Shown here: piece by piece, positions 25,418 to 32,559 of the stretch
Numbering within the stretch: position 1 is the stretch's first letter
How the letters are laid out: the number at the start of each line of letters is the position of its first letter
From: a virus
Direction: 5' to 3' (one strand)
IMG/VR virus record: IMGVR_UViG_3300032058_000002
Location: 1 to 38,054 of that record
DNA length: 38,054 nucleotides
Notes under the pieces: generated by a model
What the model saw: only the letters and a program-made list of their open reading frames with translations
What the model was told of the DNA's origin: nothing
Databases searched by the model: none
Program-made: the position numbers and the translations under genes

Positions 25418-25921
25418 TTAAGAAAGGAAATCAATCTTTACAGTGGAATTTTCTCTGTATAAAACAGAGCCATTGTTTGAAAAAATATGTTGTATATCTT
25501 TTAACAAGGTCTGTTTACTAGGTAAACAGTTAACATAATGCATTACTCTATAACCTGCTTTAACTAACCGCTTATCCCTTTCATTATCATGTTCTTGTGT
25601 ATGAAAATAAGAACCATCATACTCAATAACAAGTTTCATACTTTCAACTAGAATATCAGGATTTAAAGCACGACCTGAATCAACAACAAGTGATGATCCT
25701 GTAGTAGCATCTGAATAAATACTTTTAACAATCTTAAAAAGCAGTTGTTCTTTAGTAGAATACTTACGAGAACCTAATGTAGTAGCTGCTTTTTTCATAA
25801 GCTTACTTTTACAGGTTCTACAAATGTTTGTAACAGATTCTCTCATATTGTTTTTTGAGTTACCAACTTTAGTAACAAAAAGATCTTCTGTTGTGCCACA
25901 ATATTTGCATTTATGAATCAT
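25418..25921 (-). CDS. Vsr/DUF559-like endonuclease with N-terminal zinc ribbon
   Basis: The 167-aa protein has a zinc ribbon (C5/C8 and C34/C37). It is followed by a PD-(D/E)XK-type nuclease core: a helix acid near E58, then NPDILVESMKLVIEYDGSYFH (D89, E100, D102), then DNERDKRLVKAGYRVMHYV. This order matches Vsr-like and DUF559-like enzymes, often free-standing homing endonucleases in phages. It overlaps the upstream virion gene by four bases (ATGA), so it rides in the structural operon. It would nick or cut DNA and might promote its own spread, or act in repair. Target and activity cannot be read from the sequence. Confidence 0.75.
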   Translation of the reverse strand: MIHKCKYCGTTEDLFVTKVGNSKNNMRESVTNICRTCKSKLMKKAATTLGSRKYSTKEQLLFKIVKSIYSDATTGSSLVVDSGRALNPDILVESMKLVIEYDGSYFHTQEHDNERDKRLVKAGYRVMHYVNCLPSKQTLLKDIQHIFSNNGSVLYRENSTVKIDFLS

Positions 25922-26847
25922 AGCGGTGTATAACCTCTGCTAAAGAAACCTACTAGCGTATTCATAGGCAATACACCATGTTCTTGTATCATATTTGTTG
26001 CAGCACCGATAATACCTAAAGCAGCAAAAGGTACAGTACCAACACCTACACCATAAGAATTAACACAATCCCACTTAACAAGGTCTTTCTGTTTTGCATA
26101 CTCAGCAAGTAGTGTATCATGCCAACCCTTAACATGAGAAGCTCTATCATATGTAATCTGTAACCCAGAATCGGAAGCTGTAAAGTGTATATCCACCTCT
26201 AAGATGCCCCAAGAAATAAGGGCTCGTATAAGCGCACCTTGTATTATTAGATCAAACATCTTGTAAGGTACACCATTATAAAAGGAGTAAGGATTAGTGT
26301 ATACAGTCTCCTCTTGTACACTTGTAAAATACCAATAATATGTACTTGCAGGGGGATGAATGTTTATCTCAACTAACGCTCCTTCAATAAATTGCATGAG
26401 TTCATCTACTGAAAATTTCTTATCAAAACCTCCTGCGAAAGAAACTACACCACCTTGACCCACACCATCTGTATCAGAAATAACACTACCTGGATTTGGT
26501 AATCTACGTCTCACAAGATCTAATCGTGTTAGAAGTGATTGCAATATCTCATATTCCATAAAAGTTAAAACTTTAAATCCCCTATCTCTCAACACAAGAT
26601 AATCTGATATAGGTGTTGTGTATGAAGGAAATAAACAAGAATTCGTAGCTTTAAAAACAACAGTATCAAGTGTAGTGTCTAATTCACTTAATGATCGCCA
26701 CGTAATATAATCTGGTAACTGAGATTGAGCCTCTTCAGGATATGTATCATATAGTATATATGCTACCTTATCTACACTATCTAACTCAATACTCTTGAAA
26801 ATAATTCCAGTTGTTTCTTTAGACACAATATCAAGCAACCGTATCAT
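25918..26847 (-). CDS. Conserved-looking neck/virion protein
   Basis: I choose the ATG at 26847 (309 aa) because AAAGGTG lies 6 nt upstream; the frame also opens at 26856. The C-terminal half resembles a conserved protein of large myoviruses: YKMFDLIIQGALIRALISWG, then LEVDIHFTASDSGLQITYDRA, then LAEYAKQKDLVKWDCVNSYGV and a glycine-rich end. The middle has HPPASTYYWYFTSVQE. It lies between the capsid-side genes and the endonuclease. A neck or head-tail adaptor role is likely by position, but the family has no established function that I can name. Confidence 0.6.
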   Translation of the reverse strand: MIRLLDIVSKETTGIIFKSIELDSVDKVAYILYDTYPEEAQSQLPDYITWRSLSELDTTLDTVVFKATNSCLFPSYTTPISDYLVLRDRGFKVLTFMEYEILQSLLTRLDLVRRRLPNPGSVISDTDGVGQGGVVSFAGGFDKKFSVDELMQFIEGALVEINIHPPASTYYWYFTSVQEETVYTNPYSFYNGVPYKMFDLIIQGALIRALISWGILEVDIHFTASDSGLQITYDRASHVKGWHDTLLAEYAKQKDLVKWDCVNSYGVGVGTVPFAALGIIGAATNMIQEHGVLPMNTLVGFFSRGYTPL

Positions 26848-26873
26848 ACACAACACCTTTGCTAAACAAAAGA

Positions 26874-27716
26874 TTAAAGTAATTGTTTTCGTTGAATTAC
26901 ATACATTTTTACATCAGTGTCTTGAACTAAACTAAGTATATGATCAAGTTCATCAACAGTAAAGTTCTCACTCTCCATCCACTCAATAAATTCAAGCGGA
27001 GTAATACCTTGAGCTTTTGTTTCCGGTTTCTTACCAAGAGAAAGTTTTTCTAGCTGTGCAAGCACAACAGGCCTAATAGGATTAGTAACATTTTTACCTT
27101 CTTTCTTGGCTTCTTCAACATAAATCTCTTTTTTCATCTGAGAGATTTTAGATTGAGTGAAGGATTTTAATTCTTTCTCCTTTCTATACTGCTCTACTGT
27201 TAGCCGTTTTAACAAAGGTTTACCTGAGTTTTCTGATAAAGCGCGTCTTAAGTGGTAGGATTCTTTTAATGTTTTCAAATCTGTATACTCAAGCAAATCT
27301 ACAACAGAACCTTTTGGTATTGAATCTATACCAATACCCGTTATAATAACATGACCATTTGTTATATTCTTCACATAGAATGTTTCATTTCCAAATTCAT
27401 CATGATAAGGTGTAAGAGTATTTTCTTTTACCCTCTCCCTTTGTACTGAAGGTGATGCTGAAACTTGAGATTCAACAGTTGTATTAATAACAGAGTCAAC
27501 TTTTTTGTTAAGTTCTTCTAGTACTTTTTGATGATCCTTAGGTATACTTGAAGCTGTTGTAGTTGGAGTAATAGCAAAATCTTCTAAAACAAACTCACCT
27601 TCAAGACCTCCAGGAAGTCCCTCTACATTAACAGCACCTTGTTGAATCTTTTCCTTTAGCAACCTTTCTTGGTTTTGTAGCTTTTGTAGTAATTCATCTT
27701 GAATGTTTAAAGTCAT
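26874..27716 (-). CDS. Unrecognised virion-associated protein
   Basis: The 280-aa protein is not named with confidence. Residues about 1-100 are charged and low in order. A small domain at about 108-175 has FYVKNITNGHVIITGIG, then IPKGSVVDLLEYTDLKTLK, then SYHLRRALSENSGKPLLKR. This form ('vkN.s...v.I.d.g..Ip.g...dL', 'S..L..al..G.l') recurs in proteins of large phages. The C-terminus is helical (LEFIEWMESENFTVDELDHIL). It is the first gene after the capsid terminator, with its own promoter at 27776-27803, AAAGGAGAG ribosome site and clear ATG. Confidence 0.6.
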   Translation of the reverse strand: MTLNIQDELLQKLQNQERLLKEKIQQGAVNVEGLPGGLEGEFVLEDFAITPTTTASSIPKDHQKVLEELNKKVDSVINTTVESQVSASPSVQRERVKENTLTPYHDEFGNETFYVKNITNGHVIITGIGIDSIPKGSVVDLLEYTDLKTLKESYHLRRALSENSGKPLLKRLTVEQYRKEKELKSFTQSKISQMKKEIYVEEAKKEGKNVTNPIRPVVLAQLEKLSLGKKPETKAQGITPLEFIEWMESENFTVDELDHILSLVQDTDVKMYVIQRKQLL

Positions 27717-27775
27717 ATCATCTCTCCTTTAATTTAATTTCATTTAATGTGATGTAACATACTATATAATTAATA

Positions 27776-27803
27776 ATTATATGACTAACACCTAAAATGT
27801 TAA
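27776..27803 (-). promoter_or_regulatory. Sigma70-like promoter of the neck operon
   Basis: On the minus strand TTAACA (27803-27798) and TATAAT (27781-27776) are 16 bp apart. The -35 matches five of six consensus bases and the -10 all six. It lies just below the capsid terminator and about 60 nt before the 280-aa gene. The remainder of the 164-nt gap is the terminator and leader. Confidence 0.7.
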
Positions 27804-27813
27804 CTAAAAAATT

Positions 27814-27844
27814 AAAGCTTAGCCCTGTTATAGGGCTAAGCTTT
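27814..27844 (-). terminator. Intrinsic terminator after the capsid gene
   Basis: AAAGCTTAGCCCT and AGGGCTAAGCTTT form a perfect 13-bp stem with a 5-nt loop. On the minus strand it is followed by AATTTTTT. It lies 37 nt after the capsid stop codon. Confidence 0.85.
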
Positions 27845-27880
27845 ATTAAACAACAAAAGGGGGTTCTTATAGTATTATAA

Positions 27881-29020
27881 TCAATCTGTCAACCATGCAG
27901 GTACAGAAGCAGTCTGTTTAATAGCAACTGCAACTGAACGTGGGTTCAATACAGCCATTGAAATCTGTTCAACAAACAACCATGCATATTTAGGTTTGCC
28001 AAATACAAACTGATCAGCAGGAAGAACCTGTAAGTTGATACGAATCGGCATTACACCTAATGTACGACCGCCAGTTACTGCAAATATAACTCCTGGAGGA
28101 ACAGAAACATTTTCTAATCCTCGCTCGTCTACACCTGCAGTTACAAAAATGTCAATACCCCAGATTGACCCAAATATACCAGTCAACAAGAAATCGCGTG
28201 AGGTCATCGGATCAAAATCCATTGCATTCATCGCTTTCTTTAAATCGCCAAATTCCTGACGATTCATGATGAATTTTTCAACCTGCAAACGATGTCTTTC
28301 AACCTGGAGCTGTAAGTTTTCAAGAGCTTCTTTACCTAATGCACCAGTGAGATAGAGAGGAGAATTTTCCACTGTGCTTGCCTGATACAATTCACGCATT
28401 GCAGCCCTATCTTCCTTCAGCATAATCTGATAGAGCGTCTTGTTGTGAATACGATCAATAATATCAAACTGGCGCTGATAAACTTCACTTAATGTAACCT
28501 GAGGCATTGAAGTTACTAAGAATTCATATGGAAATACACGGTCCCCCTTTACCTGGGTTTCAACTGTGTAACCATCTTCCTGAATAACTAGCGCAGCAAC
28601 ATTAATATCCTTCTCGTAGCAGTTAATCTGACCCTGTGCAAGCTCGTGTGTATAGAAAATTTGACGGCAAAATCCCTGATAATCGAGCCTTTCAAGAATC
28701 AGTGGAACCATTTCAGCACCAAATTTCAATCTCTCTTCAGGACCAGTTTCAAAAGCGTATGATAAAATACGCTGTTTATCTTCATACGTATAAGGTGACT
28801 GATTTTTATTTGCATATTTGCTACGAAGACGCCCAAACTTATCTATATTCTCCATGGCATCTTTAATACTATATGCATTCAACTCACCTTTTGCATTGAA
28901 CATATCATCTTTACTATCAACTTCTTTTCCATCAGAACGGAAGCCGCCGAAACCTTTCGGATTCATCAGCTGTTCTGGAGCACTTGCAACCTTCTTAGGT
29001 TTCATGTTAGCAGACCACAT
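27881..29020 (-). CDS. Major capsid protein
   Basis: The 379-aa protein has the features of an HK97-fold capsid protein. It has a charged, flexible N-terminal arm. A long helix-rich E-loop-like part follows (FGAEMVPLILERLDYQG, then GQINCYEKDINVAALVI). The P-domain helix is VERHRLQVEKFIMNRQEFG, and the end is strand-rich (GRTLGVMPIRINLQVLPAD). Its DNA is visibly richer in G and C than its neighbours, as expected for a highly expressed phage gene. The ribosome site is the strongest seen (AAGGAGGTGATAG). It is followed by the strong terminator and preceded by the decoration-like gene. An N-terminal cleavage by the protease-like protein is possible but not visible. Confidence 0.85.
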   Translation of the reverse strand: MWSANMKPKKVASAPEQLMNPKGFGGFRSDGKEVDSKDDMFNAKGELNAYSIKDAMENIDKFGRLRSKYANKNQSPYTYEDKQRILSYAFETGPEERLKFGAEMVPLILERLDYQGFCRQIFYTHELAQGQINCYEKDINVAALVIQEDGYTVETQVKGDRVFPYEFLVTSMPQVTLSEVYQRQFDIIDRIHNKTLYQIMLKEDRAAMRELYQASTVENSPLYLTGALGKEALENLQLQVERHRLQVEKFIMNRQEFGDLKKAMNAMDFDPMTSRDFLLTGIFGSIWGIDIFVTAGVDERGLENVSVPPGVIFAVTGGRTLGVMPIRINLQVLPADQFVFGKPKYAWLFVEQISMAVLNPRSVAVAIKQTASVPAWLTD

Positions 29021-29034
29021 ATTCTATCACCTCC

Positions 29035-29724
29035 TTACAGTCTCATCTTAATATGAAGTTCTGGATCATCAGCTGTAGGGGGTTTAGTGACGATACCAAT
29101 TGTCGCACCCGAACCACCTACAGTTAATAAACCATCATTACCTGCTCTTACTGTAGCACCTAATGTCCAAGCTGCTGCTGTGTTATACACTAATGTAGCT
29201 AACTCAGCATTTCCTTCAAGCACAGATACTTTGCCGCTCATCGTCTGGTCGATACCAGCCTGATTAGGATCTTTGTATCTGTATGTTACTAAAACAGTAG
29301 CAGGCACATTAGTAGTACTTACTCGTGTTAAAACACCATTAGTTTCATCAATAGTCCAGTTATTACCTGAATCTGATGAAATAGCAGCACCTGTACTTGG
29401 GTTTATAACAACAAGTGATCCTGTAGCAATGTAAGGCTTCAAGTAAGCCTTCTGGTCAGAACCAAAAGTCACCTCAGCATTTACAACAGGGCGATAAAAC
29501 CAAGTAGTCTTATGGCAGTAAAATAAACCTATAACAGGTTCATTACCACTATACTTAGTAACAACAACTTTATTACCTACCATTTTCAAACCTGCAACCA
29601 TACCTGCCATAAAATCAGTTGCACTATCTACATCACGCCAACCCGGGGTTTCTCCACCAGCCAGACGACGAACTGTGTTTGGGATTCCACTCCTGCCAAT
29701 AGGCGGAAGCATATTAGATACCAT
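29035..29724 (-). CDS. Capsid-associated (decoration-like) protein
   Basis: The 229-aa protein directly precedes the capsid gene, with an AAGGAGG ribosome site. It is mainly beta strand and rich in Gly, Thr and Val. The C-terminal part (LVYNTAAAWTLGATVRAGND, then LLTVGGSGATIGIVTKPP and LHIKMRL) has the form of many decoration or capsid-neighbour proteins: 'lG..v.....dG.l......iG.v...P.....l.i.l'. The central strands (DETNGVLTRVSTTN) look Ig-like. A role in stabilising the shell is inferred from this form and from position. Confidence 0.65.
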   Translation of the reverse strand: MVSNMLPPIGRSGIPNTVRRLAGGETPGWRDVDSATDFMAGMVAGLKMVGNKVVVTKYSGNEPVIGLFYCHKTTWFYRPVVNAEVTFGSDQKAYLKPYIATGSLVVINPSTGAAISSDSGNNWTIDETNGVLTRVSTTNVPATVLVTYRYKDPNQAGIDQTMSGKVSVLEGNAELATLVYNTAAAWTLGATVRAGNDGLLTVGGSGATIGIVTKPPTADDPELHIKMRL

Positions 29725-29736
29725 AGTGTATCCTCC

Positions 29737-31701
29737 TTACTTACTTAAATTTTCCATCTGGTATGCACGCCAGAAGTCTGCATATAATTTTCTTGAGTCA
29801 TCTTTCTTATCAGAAGGAGTTCCTCTTAAAGGAACAGATGCTTGTTTTACTTTAACATCACTTTCTTCTTTTCTAGGTTCTGCATTCTTTGATACCAGCT
29901 GAGAACCATCATACGCTTTTACAAACTTAACAATCTCACCAAACTTGTTGAGATCTTGATGATATAAGAAGTCAAATGCTTCTTTGATAACATTTACCTG
30001 GCTATCCTCATAACCTTTCAAGAAAGCATTATGTACAATAGCATCAGCAACATCTGCAGATACATTTAATGTAGAAGTAATCTCTTCAATTAATGCATCC
30101 TTCAGAGGATTAGGAATAAGCCCTTTTAGTTGCTGCTGACAAGCTAAAGAAGTTGCAAGCCTAGCTTTCATTAAGGAAGCTTTAACAGCTCTCTTAATAG
30201 CATCAGCTGCATACTGTTCGTCTGTTGCACTTGCTTTTTTAGGTTTTGGAAACTTAGCTTTGAATTCAGAAATATCTGTCCTCTTACCCAATGAAATAGG
30301 AGAATTTTCATCTGGTAAATTATCCCCGGTACCTTTTAATGGAGCTACTTCTTTATTGTTAAGCTTAGTATCCTGTTTCTGTGTACAAAGGTCTTTCCAA
30401 GAACCATACAACTGACCTTCTTTTTTCTGTTCCATCCTATTTTGCCTAAGTGCAGCTAACCTTTCTCTCAATCTAGATATAGTTTCTTCTCTTGAAGATT
30501 TTTCTTGTAGCTTTCTCGTAGGCTCTTCTTTTAAAGGAGCTTCTTTACCTTCCTCTTTTTTACCTTTTTCTTCTTTCTCTTTACCTTTTTCTTCTTTCTC
30601 TTTACCTTTTTCTTCTTTCTCTTTACCTTTCTCAAGCATTTTACTTTCAGATTCTAAGGCTTTATTACCTTCTTCTAAAAAGTTGTTTCCTTCCTCAATT
30701 GCATTATCAATATCTGAAAGTTCATCAACAGAAAGGTTTTTCTGATTCTGATCTCTAAAGGAAACACCTTGGCTAACAGCTTCAAGTACCTGGTTTAACA
30801 AATCTTTTACAGTTTCAAGTTGCTGTTGAATATCAGAATCCGAAGGTTTCGGTTCATCTAAGAATTTTAATGCACCAAGATCTTCATTAGCTGAACCATC
30901 ACTTACTTCATCTACTGCCCCTTTTGCTTTTTTTAAGTTTGTAAAAAAAGCATGTTTTACTTTCATCTGTGCAAGTTTTCTAAAACCTGACTTTGCTTGA
31001 TGTACAGAACCTTTGATTTGATTAACAACATTCTGTGATGTTAAAGAAGCAGTTGAGATAACACCATCTTGAATTTTAATGTCCATATGTCTCTCCTTAC
31101 TTACAGTTGATTGTTTACTACCTGTTGGTACAACAGTTTGATTCTTGTTTTCTAAGAGTTTCTTAAAAAACTCTTTTATTTCATCTTCCTTTCGGGATTT
31201 AATATAATCCCTAAGCAAGATATCTATATCCCAACCTCTTGAAACAAGGTTTTCAAGGATAGATACAACATCAATCTGATTTAGAACTTCTAATAGTAAT
31301 TCAAGTGAGCTTTCCCTTTCATCTGCTGAATTTTTAATCTTAGATGCTCGAGTAAACATTGGTTGATAAGTAAAAGTATTCTCTGTAGAAATATCCTCTA
31401 CATTACGATTGGAATTAATTTTTATATATTGATCATATAAAATATCCTTTAAGTCCTTGGAAAGTGAATCAATTGCTCTTATGTACAGCTCTTGTTCTGG
31501 TGTTAATTCCACCGGTTCTCCTGCAGGAGGCCAACCTAGTTCAAGTGCACCTGTATCTCCAAGATCTAGCCCACCTTCTCCTACAGGAGTTACATCATGT
31601 AGATTAGGCACTTCGTGTACACCAACATCATCTATATCTTCATCAGATATATTAGTATCTCCAATATCTAATCCAGTAGGACTATCAAGAGTTTCTGGCA
31701 T
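29737..31701 (-). CDS. Scaffold-like / procapsid core protein
   Basis: The 654-aa protein has an acidic N-terminus (DIGDTNISDEDIDDVGVHEV), long charged helices, and a lysine/glutamate run of EKEEKGK repeats at about residues 357-381. The part after that contains SREETISRLRERLAALRQN and ends in a folded region near 500-620 (ADAIKRAVKASLMKARLA, then FLKGYEDSQVNVIKEAFDF). High charge, helix and repeats upstream of the capsid gene fit a scaffold or core protein that templates the prohead and is then removed, possibly by the protease-like protein. No scaffold family motif is recognised. The leader (31702-31878) carries an AAGGTGAG ribosome site. Confidence 0.5.
   Translation of the reverse strand: MPETLDSPTGLDIGDTNISDEDIDDVGVHEVPNLHDVTPVGEGGLDLGDTGALELGWPPAGEPVELTPEQELYIRAIDSLSKDLKDILYDQYIKINSNRNVEDISTENTFTYQPMFTRASKIKNSADERESSLELLLEVLNQIDVVSILENLVSRGWDIDILLRDYIKSRKEDEIKEFFKKLLENKNQTVVPTGSKQSTVSKERHMDIKIQDGVISTASLTSQNVVNQIKGSVHQAKSGFRKLAQMKVKHAFFTNLKKAKGAVDEVSDGSANEDLGALKFLDEPKPSDSDIQQQLETVKDLLNQVLEAVSQGVSFRDQNQKNLSVDELSDIDNAIEEGNNFLEEGNKALESESKMLEKGKEKEEKGKEKEEKGKEKEEKGKKEEGKEAPLKEEPTRKLQEKSSREETISRLRERLAALRQNRMEQKKEGQLYGSWKDLCTQKQDTKLNNKEVAPLKGTGDNLPDENSPISLGKRTDISEFKAKFPKPKKASATDEQYAADAIKRAVKASLMKARLATSLACQQQLKGLIPNPLKDALIEEITSTLNVSADVADAIVHNAFLKGYEDSQVNVIKEAFDFLYHQDLNKFGEIVKFVKAYDGSQLVSKNAEPRKEESDVKVKQASVPLRGTPSDKKDDSRKLYADFWRAYQMENLSK
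30559..30633 (-). repeat. 21-bp tandem repeat encoding EKEEKGK
   Basis: Three identical 21-bp units (30559-30579, 30580-30600, 30601-30621) and a 12-bp partial copy. They encode the charged heptapeptide and keep the frame. Perfect identity suggests recent expansion. Confidence 0.9.
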
Positions 31702-31818
31702 GTAGTTTACTCACCTTACTATAAACAAAAATATTCTAATCAGTAGTCTACTACTAACAATAATCATAGAAAAATAACTTCAAATCTTAAGAAACAATTA
31801 ATAATTTTTATAGTATAG

Positions 31819-31847
31819 TTGATTAATAGTGTATATGTTATTATTAT
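31819..31847 (+). promoter_or_regulatory. Promoter for the lone plus-strand gene
   Basis: TTGATT (31819-31824), a 17-bp spacer and TATTAT (31842-31847) give a sigma70-like promoter 32 nt before the ATG. The same 177-nt gap must also hold a promoter for the minus-strand scaffold gene. TTAAGA-16-TATGAT and CTATACTATAAAAATT are weak candidates there. Confidence 0.6.
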
Positions 31848-31878
31848 TTGTTACAAAGGTACCTAAAGGAGGTAGTAC

Positions 31879-32559
31879 ATGAAAATAACACAACCTTATG
31901 GTAATAAGATACTAACACTACAAAACATATTGCAAGCTGTATTCAATATTGATATAATTAATCCTCCTAGAAAAATTAATAACCTTAAAAATTCAGTATG
32001 GTACTGTATTGGACTTCAACCAATTAACACTGAGTGGATACAAAGTGAGGATGATATCACATTGTTTGGTCTTAAATCTGTAAAAGTAGGAGACAAGTGG
32101 CCAAAACCTTCAGGACCTGCTAGAAGTGTAATAATTGCAAAAAAACTTATAGTCGCTCGCAAGTATTTACCTCTAACAAAAAATCAGTTTGCAAAAGAGA
32201 ATATTTTTTATTTACAAAGCATAGATGAAGATGTGTACATAACGATTCTAAACACACACTACTATACATATTCACAGCTGAAAATTCACAACCCATTACA
32301 ATTTTGTACACAGCCTTATGTTGTTGAAGAATATCTTGAAGTACTAGAAGAAAGGAAGGATCTCATACGTACAATATATAATTACTTAAGAAACAAAGAA
32401 CTTGAAGACCTAATTAAAGATCTACAGCACTCTGATTACATAATAGATGAGTACTTACGTGCAGTCTTACGTACATTAAATTTCACTAAAGCTGAGAAGA
32501 AGATATATACATTGAATAATACTAATTTAGTAACAGAACTAAGTTTATCACATCCATAA
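31879..32559 (+). CDS. Unrecognised protein on the opposite strand
   Basis: This is the only convincing plus-strand gene in the window (226 aa). It has a strong AAAGGAGG ribosome site and its own promoter. The N-terminal half is mixed (KNSVWYCIGLQPINTEW, then ITLFGLKSVKVGDKWPKP). The C-terminal half is helical and charged (VEEYLEVLEERKDLIRTIYNY, then ELEDLIKDLQHSDYIIDEY). It separates the head genes into two minus-strand blocks and overlaps the convergent gene by 12 nt at its 3' end. I recognise no family. The insertion into a structural block with its own promoter is moron-like, so a role outside the virion is possible. Confidence 0.75.
   Translation: MKITQPYGNKILTLQNILQAVFNIDIINPPRKINNLKNSVWYCIGLQPINTEWIQSEDDITLFGLKSVKVGDKWPKPSGPARSVIIAKKLIVARKYLPLTKNQFAKENIFYLQSIDEDVYITILNTHYYTYSQLKIHNPLQFCTQPYVVEEYLEVLEERKDLIRTIYNYLRNKELEDLIKDLQHSDYIIDEYLRAVLRTLNFTKAEKKIYTLNNTNLVTELSLSHP

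Noticed and set aside
20056-31823. T4-type late promoters (TATAAATA)
   Set aside because: CTATAAA occurs in several leaders but the full TATAAATA is not seen at these places, and AT-rich DNA makes short matches common.
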